Origin: Synchiropus splendidus
Lineage: Eukaryota; Chordata; Actinopteri; Syngnathiformes; Callionymidae
DNA: 64,000 nucleotides
Assembly (NCBI RefSeq): GCF_027744825.2
Contig: NC_071340.1
Span: forward strand, 8,757,501-8,821,500
Reading direction: 5' to 3'
The notes below the pieces were generated by a model, which was not told the DNA's origin, searched no databases, and was given only the letters and a program-made list of their open reading frames with translations. The position numbers and the translations under genes are program-made. Of this stretch, positions 47,116 through 58,830 are shown in pieces. Numbering within the stretch: position 1 is the stretch's first letter; every line of letters starts with the position of its first letter.

Positions 47116-49207
47116 ATGCCTTCAATAAAGTGTCACTCAACATGTGATAAGTACTAAGAAGTAGCAGCCGGTCAGAAGCATCTAAACCTTTCATTCATCA
47201 TGAGTCAACGCGATGATCCAGTGAGGCAACATGACTGTCAGATCTTGTGGAACATCGCAGCTAATGATGACAGCAGGCAAGACAAGCAACAATAGATGTG
47301 ATGTCACACTTGTTGACGGCCGAACCGTGACGAGACTTGTAGGAAGAGAAAATAACAAGCCCGAGAGAAGCGTGAAACAATGACCAAGGCGAGCGCCGAC
47401 AGCAGTGCCAGTCTACTGAGGACCACGGTGGAAATAGTGAAGCACCAGCGAGGCGGTGGTGATGGCAAGTAAAGGGTTTGTGAGTCAAGGTGAATACAGG
47501 GATGAAGATTAGAGGAGGCCATTTATATTTATGGATGTAAATTCATGGGTTTTGAATTCAGATTTTTTTCACTTTCTTCCGGATGCAACAGTCTCATTAC
47601 TGGAATACAGATCCGTTCTGCTCCTTGTTAGAATTCCAGTTGGTTCTAGCAGACGTCTGAAAATGAAGCCGCACGTCTGCGATTTGACACGTGGCAAATA
47701 AACCCAGTACATTCTCGTCCACAGCCTCCTTTGTAACATTACACCGGCCATTAAATCTGGCCAGGCAAAAGCTTTTAGAAGCTTGGTGTAAGTGATTAAC
47801 TGTAATGTGGAGTCTTTGGTGGATCTAGACGTGACACCAATGTTTTATAGGCGAGAATTCATCAGGAATTGGGGGGAAAAAAAAGGCATATAGTGCAGCA
47901 AAACCGCTGCAAAAACTTTGCAGCCACTGAACAGAAGGTGGAAGGCAACTCCTCTCACAACCCACCAGCAGCCTCAGCAAAGGTCAGGACAACATTCGGC
48001 TGGTGGTACTCGGGGCCAAGCTGGGCACAGGACCATTGAGATTGGCCGTAATTTGACCACCTCTGCTGTCCTGCCAATAGTGGCAGTGCTGCAGGGTCGA
48101 AATAACTTTTGAAGGTTGTTCATTCAATACTGCAGTAACAGAGGCAGATTTGAGGGAGATCAAATACAAGTGCTGAAGTCCACAGTTCATCTAATTCCTG
48201 ATCTACTCACTGTAGTAAGTGTGACTCCTCTGTGTTCCGTACGGAGCAGGGAAGGAAGATTCTGTTTCAGCTGCAGTTGGAGTTGAGTAGATGAGGGTAG
48301 AACGTTGTTGGACTGAAAGAACGGATTTGTGTTTACAGATGAATATGAACTTCAGGACAGAAGCACAACAAACGGTGTTCCTCGGGTGTTATCACTGCAG
48401 CACTTCCACCCTGATCTTTAAGCCCATGTTTTGACTTAAATTTGATCAATCTAATGGCAAATATTAAAATGTAATTTAATCACAATTCATTATAAAACCA
48501 CAGATTTTTTCTTTTAATCGAGTGCCACCCATGTTAAAAAAGGTAAACCATAAGAGAAGAAAGCATGTTGTTTAGACAACAAAATTACTGGGTTATATGA
48601 GTGGGTGTCTATCCCAGCCACTCGCAAGGGACATGTAGTCAGACACACAGGACACCGGAGTAGCCAGAGTAAACTATGGAAGCAAAAGAGGAATATATAA
48701 CTTAAAAACAGAAATGTTTGTTTCAAGGCCAGACTGGCCACATGCTGGATTCAAACATGACTGCAATGGCCGCCATGATGCCAAAGGGGAAATACAGCGG
48801 AGACAAATGATAATGAAATAAATGATGATAAATGATGATAAAAAAAATTGCATAAACTCATAAGGAAAAGAAGGTCATTCTTACTTAGAACAAACATAAT
48901 TTTTTTCCCATCTCCTGGTGTGATATTTTGCTATTTTACATTCTAAAAACTGGACTCTGAAATCCCTCCTTATAAAAGGTGAACTCTTGGCTCTCGAAAG
49001 CATCGGTTTTGAATTCATGAAGAGACTGGTAAACATATACATTAAAAAAATCCAAACTAAAGGCAACATACTGAAGAAACTGTGTGGCTATTTAAATACT
49101 GTATGTATGAAAAAGAAGTGACTATGATATTAAAAAAAGAGGAGATTCGTCTCTGTGGCAAACTTTTTTTTTCAACTTGATTTATTGTTCTTCGAAAAGA
49201 GATAAAC
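47116..49207. other. Non-coding interval
   Basis: No supported gene. The stretch 48592-48690 (ctatcccagccactcgcaag, cacaggacaccggagtagcc) may be a very degraded copy of repeat C. (GATAAAT)-like low-complexity sequence lies at 48808-48845. Confidence 0.4.
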
Positions 49208-49998
49208 CATCAGTGATCAGAATCAGAATCAGAAACAACAATCCGAAAGTGCTGAATAAAATAAAATAAAATGCTGATCACAAATTCAACAGTCTGACGG
49301 CCGAGGAGAAGAAGCTGTTCCTGTGACGGGGGTTCGGGTTTGGATGGACCGTAGCCTCCTGCCAGAGGGAAGAGGAACAAACAGTCCATGTCCAGGGTGA
49401 GAAGGGTCGGCTCTGATCCGACCTGCATGTCTCTGGGTCCTGGAGACATACAGGTCATGAGGAGGAGGCTGCCGATCACCTTTGCACAATGCGCTGCAGT
49501 CTGCTCTTGTCCCTGGAGGTGGCGCTGTTGTACCAGACAGTGATAGAGGAGGTGAGGATGGACTGGATAATGGCCGTGTAGAACTCCACCTGCAACTTCG
49601 TCGGCAGTCGTAGTTTTTGTAGCTGCCTCAGGAAGAACATTCTCTGCTGGGCCTTCCTGATGAGGGACCTGATGGTTGGCTCCCATTTGAGGTCCTCAGT
49701 GATGGTGGTTCCTAGGATGCAGAAGGAGTCCACAATAGGAATGGATAAACCAGCCAACATGAGAGGGGACAGAGAAACTGTTACTCTCCTGAAGTCTATG
49801 ACCATCTTCACTGTCTTCTGAGCATTCAGCTCCAGGTTGCTGCGGCTGCACCAGGACACCAGCCGCTCCACCTCCCTCCTGTAAGCCGACTCATCTCCAT
49901 CTGAGATGAGCCTGATGATGGTGGTGTCATCCGCAAACTTGATCAGCTTCACAGACTAGTGGCTGGAGGTGCAGCAGTTAGTGTACAGGGAGAAGATT
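49208..49998 (-). mobile_element. CR1/L2/Rex1-group LINE, 5'-truncated: reverse-transcriptase C-terminal half and 3' tail
   Basis: On the minus strand a frame from 49952 to about 49476 begins with the reverse-transcriptase active-site box KFADDT (F/YxDD). It continues through SRSNLELNAQKT and LGTTITEDLKW to AIIQSILTSSITVWYN, the standard order of the palm and thumb in this LINE group. Upstream, FSLYTN-CTSS is readable in the same frame but is cut by a stop (CAC TAG). After RLQRIVQR the frame breaks. The remainder (ADPSHPGH, LLPSGRR.R-like, RTRTP) continues in other frames to 49290. The tail has tttatttta repeats and a (gattct)n terminus at 49215-49235. No endonuclease domain is present, so the copy is dead on arrival and later frameshifted. 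Confidence 0.85.
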
Positions 49999-51174
49999 AA
50001 GCATATATGAAAGACACTAAAGCAATATCAAACACCAGCATGGAAAAAAACTAAAATAAAATGCCATTTGACACACCAGTAAACAATTGCGCCCATCAAA
50101 ACATTTTTGTTTTGTTCCAGATGTGCTGAGAGAAAGTGCTTCCTGTAAACCGGATTAGATTCTGTTGAAACAGAGCTTTTATTTAACCCACTTGGGAAAT
50201 AACAACTGGCCACTGCCAGCATCTGCACATGACTAATGCACATCAGCATACTATTAATCCTTTAGAGCACTCACATTAAAACCTCACCATCACCGCAGAG
50301 ATGGACAAGAAGCTCCCGGGGCACAGAGAGAAAAAAAAAACCCAGAACAAAACAAAGAACAGCGCTAATTTTAGAAGGCAGCACAAAGCGAAAGCCATGA
50401 AAAAATTAGAAGGCCATTAATGCGATGACGTCTGATGTAGGTGACATGATGTGCAAGCCAGAGAGAAAGGAGTGATGCTTGGTATCAGATGGACAGACAG
50501 AGAGAAGCGGTCGAGAAAGGTTTTATAAGCTTTTTTAATTCAGAATCTTGACACCATAAAAACTTCTAATTTCATCTGTGAGCTGAAGAAAGGTAGAAGA
50601 TCACTGTAGTTAAGTGTTGGTGTTGCAAACATATCAAAAGAAAACATGGAAATATATAAACATATAGAGAAATATAGAAGTCAAAAGCAAAACAATGTCA
50701 GTCTGTGGAGGTAAGTCTGTTCCCCCACATGCTGAGAAGTTGAAATTCACAATTATTGTTTTTTGTTTTTTTTTTAAGATTATACATGTTGGAGGACGAA
50801 CTCCTCTCCCTTCAATACAGCTCACCGCCTCAGACTCTCATCATTGATCTTGCTCAGAAAATCCTCCGTAAACTTCATGGGATGGGAACATATTCATAGC
50901 CAACTCTTCCTCGAGCACCAGAGAAAAGTGGCACTTCTGGAACCCATGTTCTTCTGCACTCTTGAATTTTTGAGGGAAAAAAATTTAACTACCTCATCAC
51001 TTCGGCCCAAATGGATTTTAGTATCTGACTGGTGTTGTCGCCCTCTGTCAGAGATTTGATTTTTATTAGGATATTTCGCCAACTACAACACTGTGCAGCC
51101 TTGTTATTCAGGCTGCTATTTCAAAAGTAGCTCATGGTAAAATGGATTTAATTTATAAGACTAATGTCTTAGAG
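49999..51174. other. Non-coding interval
   Basis: No supported gene. A-rich short runs occur at 50331-50341. A T-rich run occurs at 50757-50778. Confidence 0.4.
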
Positions 51175-51525
51175 GTAGCAGGGATGAAGATGCTGAGGTT
51201 CTGACCAGGATGGATAGGATCAGGAAGCAGTAGATCAGAGGGACAGCACATGTCAGGTGTTTAGGAGACAAAGTCAGAGAGGCTAGATGGAGAAGGTTTG
51301 GACATGTACAGAGGAGAGAGAGACAGTACATTGGTAGGAAGATGTTGAGGTTGGAACTGCCAGGCAGAAGGTGGAGAGGAAGGCCAAAGAGGAGATTTAT
51401 GGAGGTGGTGAAGGAGGTTTGAAGTTTTGAGGGAAGAGGAAGCAGAGGACAGGGTGAGATGGAGGAAGATGATCCGCTGTGGCCACCCCTGAAGGGAAAG
51501 GAAAAGAAGAAGAAGAATGTCTGAG
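51175..51525 (+). mobile_element. RTE-type LINE 3' end (degraded)
   Basis: The + strand translates as MDRIRKQ, stop, IRGTAHVRCLGDKVREARWRR, FGHVQRRERQYIGRKMLRLE, LPGRRWRGRPKRRFMEVVKE, stop. This is the characteristic C-terminal tail of RTE-clade reverse transcriptases. It ends in a gaaaaggaaaagaagaagaa purine tail. Stops at the lysine-glutamine and valine-glutamate positions show it is inactive. The catalytic core is missing (5' truncation). Confidence 0.75.
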
Positions 51526-52349
51526 ACCTTAAGTTCCTCAGAGATGGTCACTGACCAATATCCTAGTGTTATTGTATGGAAATTAGCTCATACAGTTATG
51601 TTGAAAAGACCTGATGAAACAAAGTTATGTTGAAAGAACAACAATTCTGATTCTGGTTAACACACACACACGTCTCCCATCTTGCAGCGACACAATACCA
51701 ATTGAAAGAAAAGTGTGTGGTAAACAAACTTGTCGATGTGTATTTAATAACGGTGAATGAGAGTTTGATTGAAAAAGTAAAAGGTTTTCATAATTAAAAT
51801 TGACAGTTTTCCCAGCAAATTACTGAGTCAAGGTTAGAGGCGGGTTCCATTTAACGCCTTTAACTACCGTGTTGAGTGAAAATCATTGCCTCCATTACAA
51901 GCAACAGTCAAATACATTCAGAGAGACGTCATCAGCGGGTTATCAATATTTCAGAGGCGGCTGGGCGGATGCTCAGAGAAAAAAAGGAGTGATGTGAGAG
52001 GAATCTCTGGACGAAGAAGAGCTACAATAACAGCTGTCCGAGGGAACAGTTGGTTCCTGAGGTTGCAGGGGTGAAAATAAGCTTCACAGGTCCAACGTGT
52101 CTTTATCTGAGCATGAACCAGAGACAGCTGGGTCAAGTGGGAATGTGGCTGCACAGGGCAGATAGTGGAGGAACTTTCAGGGAGAGAAAAGAGGAGGAGG
52201 GGAAAAACAAAGTGTCTCGGGTTGTTTCAAGAGAATTCATGCCAGCAGTGTTTCTTATGAACGAAGATGGATGAGGGTTCTCTCTGAAAACAGTCGAAAA
52301 TAGCACTTTCTCACTGCTTACTAGCTTTCATACCCACATCCTACTTCAC
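51526..52349. other. Non-coding interval
   Basis: No supported gene. An acaattctgattctggtt stretch near 51640 resembles the terminal motif of the LINE at 49208 and may be a trace of another tail. Confidence 0.4.
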
Positions 52350-53092
52350 ACTTGTGGAGATGTGGAACCTGGGATTCACCAGTAATCACGTCCATGTTAT
52401 GTTTCGTTCCTCATGCTATTATTATTATTACTTCCGGTTTTCTTGTGTTTGTTTCGTTTTCCTGTGTTTCCTCCAGCTTCCAGAGCGACGCAGCTGGCAG
52501 CGATCTACTAAGCAACACCACATTGATATCTTCACCTTGGTGCCAGCTCGCGTTGCCAGATGGTTGCTTTGCGTCCTCACAGTAAACTCCTTCGAAATTT
52601 CCTGTCATGCCTCCTAGTTCTTCAAGGTCTGTGCATGCTTGATGTTCTTTCAGCCGCCTCCTTGGTTTGTTCTTGTTCCTCCATTTTTTGCTTCTCACTT
52701 CTCGCTTTGTTCGCATGTGAGTGTTTTTGTTAAAACTCATCTTTTCTGTTTCTTTGCATTATTGTTATTCCTCGTGTGTGTGTGTTTATTTTCATCACTG
52801 AGCGCTTTCTGTTATTTGGGCCTTGGGAGTAAACTCCAAGTGTGTTTCCGTTGTCCTCATTAGTCAGGCTTAAGTTTATTGGCCTGTTTTCTGTTTCAGA
52901 TTTTTCCCTGCCCCTGTTCATGTTCCTCGCTCCACGTTTTGTTGCCGACACCCTTGTTTTCCTCGTTCCTGTCTTTTGTGTTTACATTGTACAGTATCAT
53001 AATAAATTGTATAAACTACTCAGGCTCTCCCGAGTCTTCTGTCAACCTGTATCAATTCAGTGACTGGGTCTGATTCCTTGACAAGCCATGAC
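52350..53092 (+). mobile_element. Retrotransposon 3'-end-like sequence, second copy
   Basis: A 700-base T-rich sense tract carries repeated 'gtttgtt...cctc' runs, then cataataaattgtataaact (AATAAA at 53001-53006), then ctcccgagtcttctgtcaac, ctgggtctgattccttgac and a terminal catgaca at about 53086-53092. The layout matches 39650-40190. Frames in it are Phe/Ser/Cys-rich by composition. The parent class is not identified. Confidence 0.5.
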
Positions 53093-53314
53093 AGTCCATT
53101 CATCGTGTTTCCTAATATTCACATTGTTAACATACTGTACCATGGACGACTTCGCAATGACCAGGCTTCACAAGAAATGCATGTTAAGTGTTCTGAAATG
53201 TTTCTCATGACTGATCAGTGATCATAAAAGGTAAAGAGAGGAAGTTCTTGATTCACCTCTCGATTCACTTTATCGTCCTCATCTGTAAGTCCCTCTGACA
53301 GGTGCAAGATCTGC
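53093..53314. other. Short spacer
   Basis: Nothing supported. Confidence 0.4.
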
Positions 53315-53565
53315 CAATACAAGCGACATGACCTTTCTCTGCAGCGGGTCAGGACTCCATCTCCATCCAGAGTCATCCAGGAGTCACAAAGATGAGCTGC
53401 TGCACCTGAAAAATGAATCGGAGTGGCTTGGACACCCACGAGTGCATGGGCATGTTCTACTGGAAGGAAGCCCTCGGGCAGACCCGGAGCACTCTGGGGA
53501 AATTACGTGTCTTGCTTGACCTGGAAATACATCCGGATTCCCCCACTGACTTTTTTTTAAGGGTA
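53315..53565 (+). mobile_element. Rex3/RTE-type LINE 3' fragment, diverged
   Basis: The order atgagctgctgcacctg, cggagtggcttggacaccc, tgttctactggaaggaagcc, ctcgggcagacccggagcac, tctggggaaattacgtgtct, tgacctggaaatacatccgg parallels codons of the intact frame at 54404-55039. The matching parts there are 'EELGVEPLLL', 'QLRWLGHLIR', 'ACPTGRRPRGRPRTRW' and 'LAWERLGIP'. It lies on the + strand, opposite to its neighbour at 54345. Confidence 0.6.
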
Positions 53566-54344
53566 AAAGGAAGCCTTGATTCGACCCCTGACAAGTAAAG
53601 AGTGAAAATCTATGGTAGAGATCTTTCAGAGCAGAGGAGTCAAACTAAGTATTCATCAGCAGAGCCTGTGCATGAAAGGATGAATTACTCTTTGATCTGG
53701 AGCGCTGGTTTTAGAGGTCTGCCTTTGTAAGCTAGTTGTGACTCAACCGACAGACCTGAGAAGGTCTTGAACTACTTTCAATCTTCTTTTTTTTTGCTCT
53801 CTATTTGAGATCTTCTCAAAGCTTTTAGCCACAACAAGTGCTGTTAGTAAGAAGTGTGTTAATTCCAAGACTTCAGAGAGCAATTTGGCAGCAGGAAAGT
53901 GGCGGCCACTTAGATGAAGTTCAGCCAGGACAAAAACAGGTTTCAATCAACCATTGTGAGCCTCCAAGAAACATCTATGGACAGCCATTATTACTGTAAT
54001 ACTCCTCTTTTTGGTCTGTAGAAAAAGGTCACAACAAGATGTGTTTGTTCTTTCTACCTTTCATCCTTTCGGTTCAGTCAAGCCTGTGTCCTGACTACTT
54101 TCATAGGCGGGGAACCCCAGACTGGTCACTACAGACAAGCCATTTCATGCCAGGAGTCTGAATAACCAAGCATCAATGATGACAGATGAAGGGCATAATC
54201 TCTAAAAACAAGAATGGTGCCCATGCTTCTGCTGTTGTGATGAAGTTTGTGTGACAAAATCTACCATCATTACCATTCATAGTGAAGTAAGTTCTCATTT
54301 ATTTGTGCATTCTATGTTGTGTTACTGGTTTTAACAGAAACTTC
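53566..54344. other. Non-coding spacer between LINE fragments
   Basis: No supported gene or repeat. Confidence 0.4.
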
Positions 54345-55055
54345 CTTCCTTCTTTCCTTCCTTCTTCTGCCGCTTATCCGGAGTCGGGTCGTGGAGGCAG
54401 CATTCAGAACAATGAAGCCCAAACTTCTCGGTCCGCACAAACCTCCTCCAGCTCATCCCGGGGGATCCCGAGGCGTTCCCAGGCCAGACCGGAGACATCA
54501 GCTCTCCAGCGAGTCCTGGGTCTTCCCCGGGGTCTCCTCCCGGTAGGACATGCCCGGAACACCTCCCCAGGGAGGCGTCCAGGGGGCATCCGGATCAGAT
54601 GCCCGAGCCACCTCAGCTGGTTCCTGTCAATGTGGAGGAGCAGCGGCTCCACCCCGAGCTCCTCCCGGATGACCGAACTCCTCACCCTATCTCTAAGGGT
54701 GCGCCCAGCCACCCTGCGGAGGAAACTCATCTCAGCCGCTTGTATCCGCGATCTCATCCTTTCGGTCATTACCCAAAGCTCGTGACCATAGGTGAGGGTG
54801 GGAACGTAGATCGATCGGTAAATCGAGAGCTCCGTCTTGTGACTCAGCTCCCTCTTCACCACGACGGTCCGATACAGTGACCGCATCACTGCTGCCGCTG
54901 CACCAATCTGTCTATCAATCTCACGCTCCCCTTTTCCCTCACTCGGGAACAAGACCCCGAGATACTTAAACTCCACCACTTGGGGCAAGAACTCTCCACC
55001 GACAAAACAGAAACTGAGTTTTCTTTCTCCTCTTTTCACTCTGGCATACTTTCCA
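54345..55055 (-). mobile_element. Rex3/RTE-type LINE 3' end with a 211-codon intact frame
   Basis: The minus-strand frame 55039-54404 encodes the part of an RTE reverse transcriptase that follows the catalytic core. It contains EFKYLGVLF, DRQIGAAAAVMRSLYRTVV, YGHELWVMTERMRSRIQAAE, REELGVEPLLL, LRWLGHLIRMPPGRLPGEVF and GRRPRGRPRTRW. It has no internal stop. Past the frame the tail reads cggataagcggcagaagaag with ggaa tandems, the usual Rex3-like terminus. The catalytic YADD box and endonuclease are missing because of 5' truncation, so it cannot move by itself. The open frame suggests a younger insertion than the other RTE fragments in the window. Confidence 0.85.
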
Positions 55056-56975
55056 AACTGAATCAGTCATGGAACCAGTTGAGTTCACAAGCTGTGGTCT
55101 GACTTCATCTATACAAGTGAACGGGACAAACAGATACAAAAGGTTTTAGGGGGCGGGTTTGTGTAGCAAGAAAGATACAGATTTTCTTTGGCCTTTTAAA
55201 ACTTCTACAAGGTAATTCTACATTTTTTTTTCTTAAATAGTCTGTCTTCTCTCATTACCTTGGCTTAAACATCGATACTTTTGGTGCCACAGTTCGTAAG
55301 ACAGAACTTACTACAGAGAAACCATTTAAGCACAAAAGAACATTCAATTCCGATAAAGCCACTGACGTGGAAAAAAAAGTGTCACATTGAGAAAACTCCA
55401 CAAATTGTTCTTGAACAAGAGCTCAACTTTAAAACACTATTGAACATCCATCCTGAGGAAATTGTATTTTTGTGAGAGCTGATAATGTTTTAAATTAACC
55501 ATCACTGGTCACATCATGAGAATGGTGAGGGCAGCCGAGGAAAGCCAAACTAAAAAGTACTGACTCAGGTCTGCGAGGAACCTCAAATTTTCATTCTGCC
55601 CATGTCTTATTATAGCTCCCACTTTTCTGCTACAGAGCACAGTGATGAATATTTCAAAGCGCAAGGACACATAAGAGACAATGGCATGCAAACCAGATTG
55701 TTCTTGACACGACAGAGATTCATCACGACTGCTTGTGTGTTATTGTTTCGCTTTTTATTATGGCCTCATCACTTGCTTGTCCTCCATGAAAGGTTGGTCT
55801 TTATGGAAGCGGACTGCCGCAATCTGTGCAATGTTTGTCATACCTCTCTGGCACCGCTGTTTGACAAAGTACTTCAGTGGGTGGGACTCACATCTGGCAC
55901 CTGGTACCGTGGTGGTGACAGAGGCGCTCATTAGAACACTGTATACACTGAAATACGTGATCAAATATGACGCCGACTGGGCCTAAAGAAACACTATAAC
56001 CGAGGGTTCATGGATTCATTCCCAGCATTAGCATAGCTGGAGCATCAAACGTCCATATTTCTGCTTATATTTTCAGGGCTGGCCTTTCAGATCAGCATTT
56101 ACGTCAGCAGCAGTCATATCAGATTTAAATTACCTTCGATCCAAAACAGGGTCGCAGGTGCAGGTTGTTGCATATCAGCAAGAGCAAAACACAAACCCAC
56201 GATTTCTGTTTCTGTTTTCAGACAAAATATTGCAGTGGCCTCACATACGCGACGGTAAACTTTGAAGTGCAAATTTGTGCTGCTGATGATTTCATGGCGG
56301 CTCTGACACTCATTGCCCTCTATGAGATCAGCGAGAGTCAAAGTTTTTAAATTGAAGGAATCATCCAATTTTCTGCAAATCCCCTTCGCCGAAATTGAAG
56401 GCGACGGACATAAAGCTTTTGCTGTTTTTAATCCATTTTTGCCACGAACCTCACGAGCCATATCCTCTGTAATTAGATTCTGGGTTGCAAAGAATCGAGC
56501 TGCAGCTATGTAGCATGAGAACACACTAATTCATTTTGTTCCTCATTTTCTCTAAAGAGGGTTGAAAGGTTCAAGCTCCCGCCTCAGTTCGGGGTCAGAC
56601 ATTCCAAAAGGAACCACCTCAAGACAGACAGAGCATCAAACCAAATTTTCATGTGTTAAGCCTTTGTTTCATTCATTAGCATTGTTTCATTTAAAATGGA
56701 ATAATATCGTGCAAGACTGTCTCGCAATTCAACACACCAATGTTGCCAGGTTACAAAAGTAGGAAAATCCTAGAAAAGATTATAAAAAATAGGAAATAAA
56801 TAACCAATATACCACGTGTTGTGCACAGAAACCTTGTGTTCTTTAGCTTTGCAGCATCAGTACAGAGTGGGTAATGGCGTACATGCTACGGTGGCCTTGA
56901 AGGCCAAATGTCTAAACAGGAAAAGCATGGCCACAATAATGGAATCAAAATTAAAAAATGAAAGCAAAAAAAATA
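55056..56975. other. Non-coding interval with one unexplained minus-strand frame
   Basis: No recognised gene. A 136-codon frame on the minus strand (56524-56114) is unusually open, with mixed non-repetitive composition. I recognise no family and see no supporting splice or promoter signal. The rest is A/T-rich. Confidence 0.35.
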
Positions 56976-57693
56976 CAGTGGTACCTCGGTTCTCGACCAC
57001 AATCCGTTGCAGACGGCCGTTCGAGAAGCGATTTGTTCGAAATCTGAATCGATTTTTCCCATGACAATGAATGGAAAAAGAACTAATGCGTTCCAAGCCT
57101 TAAAATAGTCTTTTGTAGGAGTGAATGTAGAGTGTCTGCTGCAGGTGCGCTGTTCCTCTATGTGTGTGGCCGCTGCATGTGGGAGGGGTTGCCGAGTGAG
57201 TGACGTCTCTCCAGAAGTGAAGAGGTGCCCGGTGCGTGTCCAGCTCTGAATGTGCGCTTCTGTGCAGTTTGGCTGTGACAAAGTCATAAACCAAGTAACG
57301 CTCTGTCCCAGACTCGCCTCATCCCTGTCCCAGCTCCAGCCCACAACAGGACATCAAACCCTGGAGTGAGCGCTCCAGCCTCGGAGGTGTGGAGAGCGAG
57401 CACCTCCCCTGTGACACTCTACCACGGTCCAGTGTGGAGACAGGAAAGGTTTTACACCTCAATATGAAGAAAAAACAGTCAGTAAATGTAGCTAATGGGA
57501 CACATCTGCATACAGAGGCTGCGTTATACATAATAACAAAGCGTGTCGTGGGTCAGCTGATCGGTCAGCGCATGTTTCCGGTCCGCTTTTTTGGGGGCGT
57601 TCGAGTTCTGGATTTTCGTTCAATATCGGAAGCAAAAAAAATCTCAAAATTTTAGTTCGAAGTCCGAAACGTTTGAAAACCGAGTTACCACTG
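56976..57693 (-). mobile_element. Tigger/pogo-like non-autonomous DNA transposon, copy 3 (complete, inverted)
   Basis: It starts CAGTGGTACCTCGGTTCTCG and ends CGAGTTACCACTG, with TA on each side (56974-56975, 57694-57695). At 718 bp it is the reverse complement of the 8116-8830 copy along its length. It also has a tttttttgcttccgat segment that copy 1 lacks and copy 2 shares. It has no transposase frame. Confidence 0.87.
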
Positions 57694-57695
57694 TA

Positions 57696-58559
57696 TTGTA
57701 TATCAAATGAAGTTAACTTTTTAAGCTTGTTGTTTTTGCAAGATTCCAAAACCTTCACTAAGTTCAACTGGAAATTAGGATTTGGGGATCTGAAGATGTT
57801 TTGCTTACCATGTCCCCTAGGGGGCTCTGTGTTATGCAGCATGTAGATTGCACACGTTCATTCACACACCATGTAGTTGTGTCCCCCAATTGACAGGCAA
57901 TCTGTCTGATCAGCAACAAGTCACGCCATGGCTGGTGCACGCACTTTTTTCTGGTTTGTGTTAATGTTGCAGTGGTTTTGTTTTTGCATTTGTCAACCTA
58001 TTTTTGTGGTGCGTGACTATTTAAGTGACATGAAAGGAAGCATGCATAATGAATAGAGCGCCATCTCCCAGGTTAACCCTTACCCCAACCACCGTCTTTC
58101 TTTTACAAGAAACCCTGTGTACGACGGGAGGAAATGCAGCCGAAGGTGAGCATGTGCGTCATTTGAAAGTCCCATTGTCAACATGCAACACAGACAAATG
58201 ACATCTGTGTCACTCTTGGATGTGTCAACTTTAAATCCCTGTTTGTCTCCCGAGGAAGACTGTGTTGACAATGCGTCTTAATTGGTCAAATCTGTCGCTC
58301 TTTGTTGAGGCGGGCGCTGACGTGTGAGCTCCTCCAAGCCTGTCTGTTTCCTGTGGTGCCCAGGTGAATTCCAGAATAATATCGCCCCCTGCAGTCCAAT
58401 AAAAAACTCATTTGAACTACACTGTTACAGAAATGTGTGAAATGTTTTGAACTCTGATTTTGAAACTACAGAGCAATAATATCGGGTGGAAACCACAATA
58501 TCGCATCGGGAAATGAGCTGCTAGGCAGAGGTCCGCGCTCTCTAAGTGTAAAAATGTAA
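57696..58559. other. Non-coding interval
   Basis: No supported gene. The stretch 58150-58235 (cccattgtcaacatgcaaca, ggatgtgtcaac) may be a small relic of fold-back repeat A. Confidence 0.4.
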
Positions 58560-58830
58560 AAATTAGAGGTGGGATTTGATTTTAAAAATTCATCTAGTTA
58601 ATTTGAGAATTTGTGATTAATTCATCTCAGTTAATCGCAGTTTAATGGTGTAAGAATATTTGCCACAAGAAGCCACATTTTTCAATTGGAATGAATTTGG
58701 TATATTAGTGAAGCTAATGATGGACCCATACATACATTGCAACAACAAAATATTGTTTATTTTGCATCAGTTTGACAATAGCACAATAAATCACCATGGT
58801 GGCTATATTGAAGTTTTTATATCACTTCAT
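58560..58830. repeat. DNA-transposon relic with the 'attaatcgcagttaat' signature
   Basis: Contains aattcatctagttaattt, gtgattaattcatctcagtt and aatcgcagtttaatggtg, followed by A/T-rich sequence with aaaatattgtttattttgca. This resembles a widespread fish repeat rich in ttaatcgc and gttaa motifs. The ends are not defined. Confidence 0.35.
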
